A DNA stretch of 28,416 nt, taken from the NCBI GenBank assembly GCA_036556985.1, contig DATBIK010000060.1:1-28416 (forward strand), given 5' to 3'. The stretch comes from JAPSGM01 sp036556985. Lineage in GTDB: Bacteria; Chloroflexota; Limnocylindria; QHBO01. Numbering within the stretch: position 1 is the stretch's first letter; each line of letters opens with the position of its first letter. The position numbers and the translations under genes were made by a program. Positions 14,760-23,068 of the stretch are shown here, piece after piece. The notes under the pieces are model-generated. The model did not search any database. It was not told the origin of the DNA and was given only the letters and a program-made list of their open reading frames with translations.

Positions 14760-15740
14760 TCAGCCCTTTCGGCGCTTGATCTCTTCGGTGAGGCGCGGGA
14801 CGATCTCGAACAGGTCCCCCACCACGAACAGGTCCGCGAACTCGCCGATGGGCGCGTCCGGGTCCTTGTTGACCGCGACCACGTTCTCCGCGGTCTGCAT
14901 GCCCACCCGATGTTGGATCGCGCCGCTGATGCCCAGACCGATGTACAGCGACGGCTTCACGACCTTGCCGGTCTGCCCGATCTGGAGCTGGTACGGGATC
15001 CAGCCAGCATCGGCGGCCGCACGGCTCGCGCCGACCGCCCCGCCGAGGGCGGCTGCAAGCTCGTGCAGGGGCTCGAAGCCGGACTCGCTGCCCACGCCGC
15101 GGCCCCCGGCGACGATGACCGTCGCCTCCTCGAGGGTCACGACCGCGGCCTCGGCCGGGTGCGACTCCGCGATGCGGGCCTTGCCGAAGGCCCCGGCGTC
15201 CGCCGCCGGCGCCTGGCTGACCTCGGCGGTGTCCGAGCCGCCCTCGGCGGGCGTGAAGGTGTTGGCCAGGACGAGGACGACGGCAGGCTGCGGCGCCCCA
15301 TCGGCGGGCTCCGAGACGGTGATCACCGAGCCCTGCAGCGTGGCCTGCTCGGTGCGCAGCGCGCCGTCCTCGATGCGGACGGCCCGCACCGGCCCGAAGG
15401 CCGGCAGCTCGAGCAGCCCGACCAGCGCGGCGGCCAGGTCGCGGCCGTTCGGCGTGGCGGGAGCGAGGAGGGCGAGCGGCTCGGCGGCCTTCACCGCCCC
15501 GGCGGCCGCGGCGGCGAAGGTGATGGCCGGCGCGGCCTCGTCTCCCAGCACCACGGCGCGCGCGGCGCCGGCGGCGCCCAGGCCGGCTGCGCCGTCAGCG
15601 GCGCCGGGACCGTAGGCCAGCGCGACCGCCGCGCCGCCGGACTGCGTGGCGAGCTCGGAGGCGCCGGCGGCCAGCTCGAGCGCGCTGCGCGCCGGCTGTC
15701 CGTCGGCGAACTCGGCGAGGAAGAAGACGTCGTTGCTCAT
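14760..15740 (-). CDS. etfA: Electron transfer flavoprotein alpha subunit
   Basis: 326 aa, the normal EtfA size. The C-terminal FAD domain is clear: VIVAGGRGVGSESGFEPLHE, then LGGAVGASRAAADAGWIPYQ, IGQTGKVVKPSLYIGLGISG, the AIQHRVGMQTAENVVAVNKD loop and DPDAPIGEFADLFVVGDLFE. The N-terminal domain is Ala-rich and diverged. With EtfB it carries electrons from acyl-CoA dehydrogenases to a membrane quinone reductase. The ATG shares its A with the etfB stop (TGATG), so the subunits are translationally coupled. Confidence 0.95.
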   Translation of the reverse strand: MSNDVFFLAEFADGQPARSALELAAGASELATQSGGAAVALAYGPGAADGAAGLGAAGAARAVVLGDEAAPAITFAAAAAGAVKAAEPLALLAPATPNGRDLAAALVGLLELPAFGPVRAVRIEDGALRTEQATLQGSVITVSEPADGAPQPAVVLVLANTFTPAEGGSDTAEVSQAPAADAGAFGKARIAESHPAEAAVVTLEEATVIVAGGRGVGSESGFEPLHELAAALGGAVGASRAAADAGWIPYQLQIGQTGKVVKPSLYIGLGISGAIQHRVGMQTAENVVAVNKDPDAPIGEFADLFVVGDLFEIVPRLTEEIKRRKG

Positions 15741-16522
15741 CAGATCAGCTTCCTTGCCGCGAGCCAGTCGGCGATCTTCGCCGCGGCCTCGTCGGCGCTC
15801 ACGTTCTCGACCCGCTCGGTCGGCGGCTTCTCCTCCGGCGGGTTGGCCGCCACCACCCGGGTCAGGGCGGCGCCCCGCAGCGAGCCGGCGTCGGCGCCGA
15901 TGTCGTCGAGCGACCACGTCTCCAGCGGCTTGCGTTTGGCGGCCATGATGCCCTTCAGGCTGGCGTAGCGCGGCTCCCCCACCTGGTCGGTGACGGTGGC
16001 TACCACCGGCAGCGGGGCCTCCACCAGGTCGTAGCCGGTGGCGGTGAGGCGTCGGATGCGGGCGTTGCCATCGGTCAGGGACAGCTCCGAGCCGTAGGAG
16101 AGGAGCGGCAGGCCGCGAAGGGCGGCCACCGCGCCGGGGACGAGCGACCCCCGCGCGTCGTCTGAGGCCATGCCCATGAGCGAGACGTCGGGCGCGAGCT
16201 TGTCGAGCGCCGCCGCCAGGACTTTGGCGGTCGCCCACTCATCGGCGCCGGCGAGGGCGTCATCGGTCACCAGGTAGGCCTCGTCACCGCCCATGGCCAG
16301 GGCGCGGCGCAGGGCCTCGGAGGCCTGCTCGGGGCCCATCGACAGGTACGACACGCTTTCGACCGCGCCCGACTCGGCCAGGCGCAGGGCCTGCTCGATG
16401 GCGTACTCGTCGAGCGGGTTGATGACCGACTCGGCCGATGCCCGGTCGAGCCGCATGTCGGCCGTGTACCGCTTCTCGGCGGTGGTGGCCGGCACCTGTT
16501 TGATGCAGACGACGATCTTCAC
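15740..16522 (-). CDS. etfB: Electron transfer flavoprotein beta subunit
   Basis: 260 aa. The start KIVVCIKQVPATTAEKRY, NPLDEYAIEQALRLAES, and VTDQVGEPRYASLKGIMAAK with KPLETWSLDDIG are all diagnostic for EtfB. The nucleotide-binding stretch LMGMASDDARGSLVPGAVA is somewhat diverged from the consensus. The start is GTG 16522, overlapping the acyl-CoA dehydrogenase stop by 4 bp (GTGA). It forms the heterodimer with EtfA. No FixCX-type bifurcation partners are encoded here, so a simple, non-bifurcating ETF is the better reading. Confidence 0.95.
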   Translation of the reverse strand: MKIVVCIKQVPATTAEKRYTADMRLDRASAESVINPLDEYAIEQALRLAESGAVESVSYLSMGPEQASEALRRALAMGGDEAYLVTDDALAGADEWATAKVLAAALDKLAPDVSLMGMASDDARGSLVPGAVAALRGLPLLSYGSELSLTDGNARIRRLTATGYDLVEAPLPVVATVTDQVGEPRYASLKGIMAAKRKPLETWSLDDIGADAGSLRGAALTRVVAANPPEEKPPTERVENVSADEAAAKIADWLAARKLI

Positions 16523-17709
16523 GCTCCGGTCTCTCTCCTGTCCCTGGGTCGTGCCCCGACGCCCGCGCGCTGCAACAGCTGGCGCGCGATGACGAGGCGC
16601 TGGATCTGCTGGGTCCCCTCGTAGAGCTGCGTGATCTTCGCGTCACGCATCATCCGTTCCACGGGGTACTCGGTGATATAGCCGTATCCGCCCAGCACCT
16701 GGACGGCATCGGTCGTGACCCGCATGGCGGTGTCGCCCGCCACGAGCTTGGCGCTGCTGGTCCAGTACGGCAGGTCCGATGCGTTGGCGTCCACCCGGGC
16801 CGCCGCCGCGTACGTCAGCTGGCGGGCGGCCTCCGTCTGGCTGGCCATGTCGGCAAGCATGAACTGGATGCCCTGGAAGTCGGCAACGCGCTGGCCGAAC
16901 TGCGTGCGGTCGGCGGCATACGTCACCGCCGCGTCGGTCGCGCCCTGCGCGATGCCCACCGCCTGGGCGGCGATGCTCAGCCGCGAGCGGTCGAGCGTCT
17001 CCATCGCGATCTTGAAACCCTCGCCCTCGTCGCCGAGGCGGTTCTCGACAGGCACGCGGACGTCGTCGAAGGTGAGCTCGGCGGTCGGTGATCCGCGGAT
17101 CCCCATCTTGTGCTCGACCCGGGCCACGGCGAAGCCTGGCGTCTCCGTCTCCACGATGAAGGCGCTCATCCCCTTCCGCCCGCCGGCCTCGGGATCCGTC
17201 AGGGCGAACACGGTGAGGACGTTCGCCACGCTGCCGTGGGTGATGAAGCGCTTCGAGCCGTTCAGCACGTAGCAGTCGCCGTCGAGGCGGGCGCGCATCC
17301 GGTTGCTGGCCACGTCGCTGCCGGCGGCGGCCTCGGTCAGGGCGAAGGCGATGAGCCACTCCCCGGAGGCCAGCCGCGGGACGTATCGGTCCTTCTGTTC
17401 GTCGTTCCCGGCCAGCAGGATCGGCAGCGCGCCGAGCTTCTGCACGATGGGGATGAGGCTTGTCGTGGCGTCGGCCCGGGCGATCTCCTCGGCAACGATC
17501 GTCTGGCCGATGGCATCCAGGGCCGTGCCCCCGTGCCGTTCCTCGAAGCACGTCCCCAGCAGGTCCTGCTGGGCGAGCAGCTCCTTGAGGTCCCAGGGGA
17601 ACTCGGCCGATTCGTCGATCGCCGCGGCGCGTGGCGCGATGCGCTCGTCTGCGAGCTCGCGCACGACAGCGCGCAGCTCCTCGTGCTCATCGGTCAGGCG
17701 GTAGGTCAC
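16519..17709 (-). CDS. Acyl-CoA dehydrogenase
   Basis: 396 aa from GTG 17709, with AGGAGG 10 nt upstream. The FAD and substrate motifs are intact: FALTEAAAGSDVASNRMRA, NGSKRFITHGSVANVLTVFA, MGIRGSPTAELTFDDVRVP, and DRTQFGQRVADFQGIQFMLA. The catalytic base is Glu364 in QLYEGTQQIQRLVIARQLL. It oxidises an acyl-CoA to the 2,3-enoyl-CoA and passes electrons to ETF, encoded immediately downstream. The exact acyl chain (short-chain or branched) is not readable. It is the first gene of the operon; upstream lies a phased word element rather than an obvious promoter. Confidence 0.94.
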   Translation of the reverse strand: MTYRLTDEHEELRAVVRELADERIAPRAAAIDESAEFPWDLKELLAQQDLLGTCFEERHGGTALDAIGQTIVAEEIARADATTSLIPIVQKLGALPILLAGNDEQKDRYVPRLASGEWLIAFALTEAAAGSDVASNRMRARLDGDCYVLNGSKRFITHGSVANVLTVFALTDPEAGGRKGMSAFIVETETPGFAVARVEHKMGIRGSPTAELTFDDVRVPVENRLGDEGEGFKIAMETLDRSRLSIAAQAVGIAQGATDAAVTYAADRTQFGQRVADFQGIQFMLADMASQTEAARQLTYAAAARVDANASDLPYWTSSAKLVAGDTAMRVTTDAVQVLGGYGYITEYPVERMMRDAKITQLYEGTQQIQRLVIARQLLQRAGVGARPRDRRETGA

Positions 17710-17941
17710 GCGGGGTCGGCCTCCTGCGGGTCGCGGCAGCGGGACCCGCACATGGTACCGAATTGGCCGCCCTCATCCGTTGGTGCCACCTATTCGCCAC
17801 ACGAATGCCGAACGCGGGATCGTTGCCCTGACGCTGTCGGCCGTGCCAAGGCATTTCCTGGGCGAATGCGCTGGCGGAGTGGCGTCGCTTCCGCTCGATC
17901 GGCATTCGCCGGGCGAATGCCTGTCAGAGCCAAGCCACCGC
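17710..17941. repeat. Intergenic phased word element 2 (palindrome GGCATTCGCC/GGCGAATGCC)
   Basis: A 232-bp gap without a gene. The best copy is a perfect inverted repeat, GGCATTCGCC, then G, then GGCGAATGCC (17901-17921). A second copy at 17850-17870 has GGCATTTCC and GGCGAATGC arms. A third at 17789-17809 keeps ATTCGCC and CGAATGCC. The centres (about 17799, 17860, 17911) are 61 and 51 bp apart, the same two intervals as in element 1. After the last copy comes AGAGCCAAG, similar to the GAGCCAA of elements 1 and 3. It lies upstream of the acyl-CoA dehydrogenase-etf operon. Confidence 0.75.
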
Positions 17942-18808
17942 CTACTCGACCGGGCCCTCGACCTCCACCTGGTCCCCGTTGATCCGCGCCCGGTACACCG
18001 GCTGCCGGTTCGTTGCCGGCCCATGGCGCACGCGCCCGTCCGAGAGGCGGAACGTGGACGCGTGCCACGGGCAGACGATCGCGTCGCCGTCCAGCGTCCC
18101 CTTCGACAGCGGCCCGCCGGCATGCGAGCACGTCTCGCGCAGGGCGTGCACGACGTCGCCGCGGCGAACGAGCACGAGCGTGGTGCGGCCGAGCTTTGCC
18201 TTCGTCGGCTGGTTCTCGGGCAGCTCGGCGGCCGGCAGCACGGGCTCGAACTCCTTGGCCCGCTTCGAGGTCGGGAAGGCGGTGTGGTTCACGGCGTACG
18301 CGTGCTTGAACACCACGTGCCCGCCCACGAAGGCGCCGAAGGCGAGGATCAGGTAGCCGATGAGCAGGCCCCAGAACGCGACGTCGTGGTTGCCGTTGAT
18401 GCGCTGCATCGTCGAGAACGCCAGCCCGCCGGTGCCGACGATGTTCGTCACCCCGTGGAAGCCGGCGAGGTTGCGGGCGTCGCCCGGATCGGTGTCCTTG
18501 AAGTCGGTGAGCCCGGAGAAGATCGCGCCGACGGCGGACAGCCAGGCGAGGCCCACGACCCAGGTGGTGGCGGTCTCGAGTCCATCGACTGAGAAGAAGA
18601 GGCGCAGCACGTCGAGCAGCAGCGCCGCGGTGGCCGCCCCGACGACAACGTCGACGACGACCGCGTGCAGCGAGTGGCCGAGCCAGACGCCGTTCAGCAG
18701 GTCCTGGAGGTAGCGCCCCGGCGTGCCGAGAACGCGGTAGATGGCGGAGACCACGTTCGCGATCCCGTTCCACAGGCCGGCCAGCGGCCGCGCCGTCCGT
18801 TCGAGCAT
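17942..18808 (-). CDS. DUF2231 membrane domain fused to a Rieske [2Fe-2S] domain
   Basis: 288 aa from ATG 18808. The N-terminal half has about four membrane helices in the DUF2231 style, including LGHSLHAVVVDVVVGAATAA and GFHGVTNIVGTGGLAFSTMQ with conserved His. The C-terminal half is a Rieske domain with Cys227, His229 (CSHAGG) and Cys246, His249 (CPWHASTF), which bind a [2Fe-2S] cluster. The low-potential soluble Rieske type (nitrite reductase small subunit or dioxygenase ferredoxin) fits better than the bc1 type. The ATG shares an A with the stop of the upstream aminotransferase gene, so they are coupled. Electron partner unknown. Confidence 0.88.
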   Translation of the reverse strand: MLERTARPLAGLWNGIANVVSAIYRVLGTPGRYLQDLLNGVWLGHSLHAVVVDVVVGAATAALLLDVLRLFFSVDGLETATTWVVGLAWLSAVGAIFSGLTDFKDTDPGDARNLAGFHGVTNIVGTGGLAFSTMQRINGNHDVAFWGLLIGYLILAFGAFVGGHVVFKHAYAVNHTAFPTSKRAKEFEPVLPAAELPENQPTKAKLGRTTLVLVRRGDVVHALRETCSHAGGPLSKGTLDGDAIVCPWHASTFRLSDGRVRHGPATNRQPVYRARINGDQVEVEGPVE

Positions 18809-20268
18809 CAGCCGGCGACCTCCGCCGCGAAGCCGCGGAAGACGGCGATGTGCCGCTCGATCTCGTCGTCGGTGTGCTGCACCGACAGCGTCCACTGGTC
18901 GTCCGGGCCCGGCGGCAGCAGCACGCCGCGGTTGGCGAGGTAGAAGAAGCTCGCCTCCCACAGCTCGCCGTCGAGGCCGATGAAGTCGCGGTAGTTCGTG
19001 ACCGGCGCGGGCGTGAACATGACCGCTCCCTTGGGGCCGACGTTCACCGCGTACGCCGGCAGCTCGAACTCGTCGATGACCTCCTGGCAGCCGGCGGTGA
19101 GCCGATCGGCCATGGCATGCAGTCGCGGGTAGGCGTCGCGGGTGAGGATCTCGGTGAGCGTCACCAGCCCGGCGGTCATCGACAGCGGGTTGCCGTTGAA
19201 GGTGCCGAGGTGCGCGACCCGCGTCGCCCCGCCGGTCAGCGTCGAGTGCTCCACGCCGACGCCCGTGCCCAGCGCCCCTGCCATGCCCGCGTGGTGCTGG
19301 CTGCCTTCTGTCGTCTCGATCACCCGCATCACCTCCTCCCGCCCGCAGAAGGCGCCGATGGGGATGCCGCCACCGATGCTCTTTGCCAGGCAGGCGATGT
19401 CGGGCTGGACGTTGTAGTGCTCCGTCGCCCCGCCGTAGGCGATGACGACCCCGGTCTTCACCTCGTCGAAGATCAGGACCGCGCCGTGCTCGGTGGCGAG
19501 CTCGCGGACGCGCTCCAGGAAGCCGGGCTTGGGCGGCACCACGCCGATGTTGAACTGCACCGGCTCCACGATGATGGCCGCGATCTCGTCGCGATGCGCC
19601 TCGAGGATCCCGGCCAGGATCTCCGGCTCGTTGAACGGCGCGACCACCGTCTCTGCCACCCGGCTGCGCGGCATGCCGGCCGTGGCGGGCACGGTGGTCG
19701 GCTGCTCCGGCGGCCCCATGAGCTCACGGGGCGGCTGGATGCTGACCAGGACGTCGTCGTGATGGCCGTGGTATCCGCCTTCGAACTTGATGATCTTCTC
19801 TCGGCCGGTGTAGCCGCGGGCGACCCGGATCGCGTCCATGGTGGCCTCGGTGCCCGAGTTGCTGAAGCGCACGAGGTCGGCCCGGAAGCGGGCCTTGATC
19901 TCCTCGGCCAGCGCGATCCCGTCCTCGACCGGGAACGTGTAGCACGTCCCGTTCGCCACGCGGCGCTGGAGCGCCTCGGCCAGCAGGGGGTGCGAGTGGC
20001 CGGCGGCGAGCACGCCGAAGGCCATGTCGAAGTCGATGTACTCGTTGCCGTCCGCGTCCCAGATGCGGCTTCCGCGCGCATCGGTCATGAACAGCGGGTA
20101 GGGGTCGTAGGTCTGGAAGGAGCTCGCCACGCCGAGCGGGAGCGAGTCCTTGGCGCGCTCGTGGAGCTCGGCGCTGCGCGGCGTTCGCTCGCGGTAGGCG
20201 TCGAGCTCCCGCTCCCCGATCCGCCTGATCCGGTCGCGGTCGAGCTCGCGACGCTCCACAACGGTCAC
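18808..20268 (-). CDS. PLP-dependent class III aminotransferase, glutamate-1-semialdehyde-aminomutase-like
   Basis: 486 aa from GTG 20268, with AGGAGG 6 nt upstream. Landmarks of the HemL-related branch: YIDFDMAFGVLAAGHSHPLL, RFSNSGTEATMDAIRVARG, GREKIIKFEGGYHGHHDD, IFDEVKTGV, and the PLP lysine in LAKSIGGGIPIGAFCGR. It is longer than true HemL (about 430 aa). It also sits with an Lrp/AsnC regulator rather than heme genes, so an amino-acid or amine aminotransferase role is more likely than tetrapyrrole synthesis. The substrate cannot be told from sequence alone. It is followed by the Rieske gene with a 1-nt overlap. Confidence 0.88.
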   Translation of the reverse strand: MTVVERRELDRDRIRRIGERELDAYRERTPRSAELHERAKDSLPLGVASSFQTYDPYPLFMTDARGSRIWDADGNEYIDFDMAFGVLAAGHSHPLLAEALQRRVANGTCYTFPVEDGIALAEEIKARFRADLVRFSNSGTEATMDAIRVARGYTGREKIIKFEGGYHGHHDDVLVSIQPPRELMGPPEQPTTVPATAGMPRSRVAETVVAPFNEPEILAGILEAHRDEIAAIIVEPVQFNIGVVPPKPGFLERVRELATEHGAVLIFDEVKTGVVIAYGGATEHYNVQPDIACLAKSIGGGIPIGAFCGREEVMRVIETTEGSQHHAGMAGALGTGVGVEHSTLTGGATRVAHLGTFNGNPLSMTAGLVTLTEILTRDAYPRLHAMADRLTAGCQEVIDEFELPAYAVNVGPKGAVMFTPAPVTNYRDFIGLDGELWEASFFYLANRGVLLPPGPDDQWTLSVQHTDDEIERHIAVFRGFAAEVAG

Positions 20269-20278
20269 TCGCTGCCTC

Positions 20279-20764
20279 CTACCTGGTGCCCCATCGGTAG
20301 CTTTCCTTCACGAACCTGAGCTCCACCATCGTCTCGGTGGACTTGACGCCGTCGATCCGCGCCAGGTCCTCGGAGAGGACCCGAAGCAGGTGCTCATTGT
20401 CCTCGCACACGACCTCGCAGATCATGTCGAAGCGGCCGGCGGTGATGACCACGTACGTCACCTCCTCGAGCGCGGCGACGGCGTCGGCCACCTCCTCGAT
20501 CCGCCCGGCGTCGACGTGGAGGCCGATGAAGGCCGGCTGCCCGAAGCCCATGGCCAGCGGATCGGTGACGCCCACGACCTGGACCACGCCGCGGGTGATG
20601 AGCCGCTCCGCCCGCTGGCGGACGGTCGCCTCCGGCACCTTCAGCTCGCGGCCGATCTGCGCGTACGGTCGCCGGCCGTCCATCTGGAGGGCCTTGATGA
20701 TCGCCTTGTCGAGGTCGTCGAGGAGCGGCCGTCGGCCGGCCGATCCCATCGAGCGCAGAGCCAT
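20279..20764 (-). CDS. Lrp/AsnC-family transcriptional regulator
   Basis: 161 aa. An N-terminal helix-turn-helix (LDDLDKAIIKALQMDGRRPY, QIGRELKVPEATVRQRAERL) is followed by the ligand-binding RAM domain (VGVTDPLAMGFGQPAFIGLH, DAVAALEEVTYVVITAGRFD, LARIDGVKSTETMVELRFVK). The family senses amino acids and often controls the adjacent gene. Here the class III aminotransferase starts 10 bp after its stop, inside one operon, so that enzyme is the likely target or effector source. A good promoter precedes the ATG with leaderless geometry. Confidence 0.93.
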   Translation of the reverse strand: MALRSMGSAGRRPLLDDLDKAIIKALQMDGRRPYAQIGRELKVPEATVRQRAERLITRGVVQVVGVTDPLAMGFGQPAFIGLHVDAGRIEEVADAVAALEEVTYVVITAGRFDMICEVVCEDNEHLLRVLSEDLARIDGVKSTETMVELRFVKESYRWGTR

Positions 20765-20772
20765 GTGATCGA

Positions 20773-20801
20773 ATCGTAGGCACGGCTGCCCAGCCGGTCA
20801 A
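20773..20801 (-). promoter_or_regulatory. Sigma70-type promoter of the Lrp-aminotransferase-Rieske operon
   Basis: On the minus strand a -35 TTGACC (20801-20796), a 17-bp spacer and a -10 TACGAT (20778-20773) end 8 nt before ATG 20764. There is no Shine-Dalgarno, so the mRNA is probably leaderless. Just upstream are a direct repeat AACTTTTCGC/AACTTTCGGC (about 20802-20821) and an inverted repeat GCGGA-N11-TCCGC (20831-20851), candidate binding sites for autoregulation. Confidence 0.65.
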
Positions 20802-20863
20802 ACTTTTCGCAACTTTCGGCACCAATCCCTGCGGATTCGTGACGATTCCGCGGGAACCGTGGC

Positions 20864-23068
20864 TCAGGCGGGTGGCGGCTCGTCGCCGGTGCGCCAGGCG
20901 CCGGTGGCATCGGCCAGGAGCTCGGCGACGTCGGAGACGGCGACATCGGTCCGGTCCAGGTCGGTGACGCCGTCCCGCAGCATGACGAGGCAGAAGGGGC
21001 AGGAGGTGGCGATCGCGGATGCGCCGGTCTCCACAGCCTGGCGGGTGCGGCGGTGGTTGATGCGCTCGCCCTCGTGCTCCTCCATCCACATCCGCGCGCC
21101 GCCCGCACCGCAGCACATTCCCTTGCGATGGTGGAGGTCCATCTCGGTCACCTCCTGGCCGGGGACGGCGGCGACCACCCGACGGCCCTCGTCATAGATG
21201 CCGTTGTAGCGACCCAGGTAGCAGGCGTCGTGGTAGGCGACCACCGCCTCGTGGTGTTCGGTGGGCTGCAGCCGTCCCTGGGCGACGAGCGTGTCGAGCA
21301 GCTGGGTGTGGTGGATGACCTCGAACTCGGCGAGGCCGAACTGCGGGTACTCGTGACGGATCGTGTTGAAGCAGTGCGGGCAGCTGGCCACGATGGTGTG
21401 CACCCCGTGGCGCTCCCCCGTCTCGTTCAGGGTGGCCACGTTCTCCTCGGCGAGCATCTGGAACAGGTACTCGTTGCCTGCCCGCCGCGCTGGATCGCCG
21501 CTGCATGTCTCGCGCGGCCCGAGCACGGCGAACGGCACCTCCGCCTGCCGCAGCAGCCGGGCCATGGCGCGCACCACCTTGCGGTTGCGGTCGTCGAAGG
21601 CGCCGGCACAGCCGACCCAGTACAGGATCGGTCCATGTCGGTCCTTGCCATAGATCGTCCGCCAGCGGCCGTTCCCGGTTTCGCCGTCCGGGACCGATGC
21701 CGCGGCCGATGGCGTGGCCGGCCCGTCGGCGAGCACCGGCACCTCCAGCCCCTTGGCCCAGTCCAGCCGCGCGCTCCTGGGCTGGCCCCACGGGTTGCCG
21801 GCGGTCTCCATGTTCCGGAAGGCGGCATTCAGCTCCTTCGGGTTGCGCCCCTCCTCGAGGACGAGGTTGCGGCGGATCTCGACGATCGAGTCCACGTGCT
21901 CGATGAGCACCGGGCAGCCCTCCACGCACCAGCCGCAGGTGGTGCACTGCCAGATCGCCTCTTCCGGGATGGCGTTGTCGACGATCGGCAGGGCGAGGGC
22001 TTCGGTTGCCCGCTCCCGAGCCAGCGTCAGCGCCTCCTCTGAGGCCGATGCGCCCCCCTTCGCGCCGCCCTTCGCCGCCCGTTGCGCGCCCGCCGCCGCG
22101 GCGAGCGCGGTCTCCGCCGCCGCGATCTGGTCGCGCAGACCCTCCATGAAGTGCTTCGGGCTCAGCGTCTTGCCGGTCATCGACGCCGGGCAGAACTCCA
22201 TGCAGCGGCCGCACTCGGTGCAGCTCATCGGGTCGAGCAGGTGGCGCCAGGTGAGATCGGTCAGCGCCTTGGCGCCGAAGGTGGGCTCGACACCGTCGAC
22301 CGGCTCCGCCTCCAGGTCCATCTTGCGCAGCGCGCCGCGCGGCTCCAGGTTGCGGAAGTAGACATTCGGCTCGCTGGTGAGGATGTGGAGGTGCTTGCTG
22401 TAGGGCAGGTACGTGCCGAAGACGAGCACGAAGCCGATGTGCAGCCAGGCAAAGATCCCGTAGCCGATGGCGGCGCTCTCCGCGCCGATCGGCTCCAGGG
22501 CTGTCGCGAGCGGCGTGGCCAGGAAGGCCCACCCGCGGGCCGGGTCGTCGGGGACGGCGACGAGCCGGAGGGCATCGCCGGCCAGCTCGGTGAGGACGAC
22601 GGCGGTGATGAGCGCCAGGATGCGGAACGCGTCGAGGCTGAGCGCGAGGCGTGCCGGCCGGGTGACGATGCGCCGGTAGCTCGCGAAGGCCACGCCGGCG
22701 AGCACGAGCGCGATGAACAGGTTCGCCAGCGCCACCGCGATGCCCCACAGGATCCCGCCCAGCGGCCAGGCCAGGATCGTCTCGATCAGCCCGTTCAGGA
22801 AGTAGTTCCCGGTCGTGACCAGCAGCGCGAGGAATCCCCAGAAGATGAATGCGTGCATGAGGCCCGGCGCCGGGTCCTGGAGCAGCCGCTTCTGGCCGAT
22901 GACGTAGACGAGGAAGCCCCAGATGCGGCGCATCGGCTGGTCGAAGCGGTCGAGCGGACGGCCGGCGCGGAGCATGGCCCAGTGGAGGCGCGCGCGGCGC
23001 CAGAACAGGTAGCCGGCCACCGCCACGGGCACGACGATGAGGGGATAGAGCGGGATCCCGACCTCCAT
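20864..23068 (-). CDS. etfD: Membrane-bound ETF:menaquinone oxidoreductase (EtfD/EMO-type, heterodisulfide-reductase-like)
   Basis: 734 aa. Order: about five or six membrane helices with a cytochrome-b-like layout (residues 1-225, His-rich end SKHLHIL); two [4Fe-4S] ferredoxin motifs (C283, C286, C289, C293 and C375, C378, C381, C385); and two CCG cysteine-rich domains (C487, C522, C563, C566 and C616, C652, C653, C690, C693). This matches the DUF224 proteins shown or proposed to move electrons from ETF to menaquinone (EtfD in mycobacteria). An acyl-CoA dehydrogenase-etfBA operon lies 3 kb downstream, supporting that role over a methanogen-type heterodisulfide reductase. A low-complexity Ala/Gly linker occupies about 318-345. 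Confidence 0.9.
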   Translation of the reverse strand: MEVGIPLYPLIVVPVAVAGYLFWRRARLHWAMLRAGRPLDRFDQPMRRIWGFLVYVIGQKRLLQDPAPGLMHAFIFWGFLALLVTTGNYFLNGLIETILAWPLGGILWGIAVALANLFIALVLAGVAFASYRRIVTRPARLALSLDAFRILALITAVVLTELAGDALRLVAVPDDPARGWAFLATPLATALEPIGAESAAIGYGIFAWLHIGFVLVFGTYLPYSKHLHILTSEPNVYFRNLEPRGALRKMDLEAEPVDGVEPTFGAKALTDLTWRHLLDPMSCTECGRCMEFCPASMTGKTLSPKHFMEGLRDQIAAAETALAAAAGAQRAAKGGAKGGASASEEALTLARERATEALALPIVDNAIPEEAIWQCTTCGWCVEGCPVLIEHVDSIVEIRRNLVLEEGRNPKELNAAFRNMETAGNPWGQPRSARLDWAKGLEVPVLADGPATPSAAASVPDGETGNGRWRTIYGKDRHGPILYWVGCAGAFDDRNRKVVRAMARLLRQAEVPFAVLGPRETCSGDPARRAGNEYLFQMLAEENVATLNETGERHGVHTIVASCPHCFNTIRHEYPQFGLAEFEVIHHTQLLDTLVAQGRLQPTEHHEAVVAYHDACYLGRYNGIYDEGRRVVAAVPGQEVTEMDLHHRKGMCCGAGGARMWMEEHEGERINHRRTRQAVETGASAIATSCPFCLVMLRDGVTDLDRTDVAVSDVAELLADATGAWRTGDEPPPA

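Noticed and set aside
14760..17709. Electron-bifurcating Etf (FixABCX-type) system
   Set aside because: No FixC or FixX homologue is present and EtfD supplies a simple quinone route; the genes fit a conventional ETF.
18808..20268. Calling the aminotransferase hemL
   Set aside because: Too long, no heme genes nearby, and paired with an Lrp regulator and a Rieske protein; only family level is supported.
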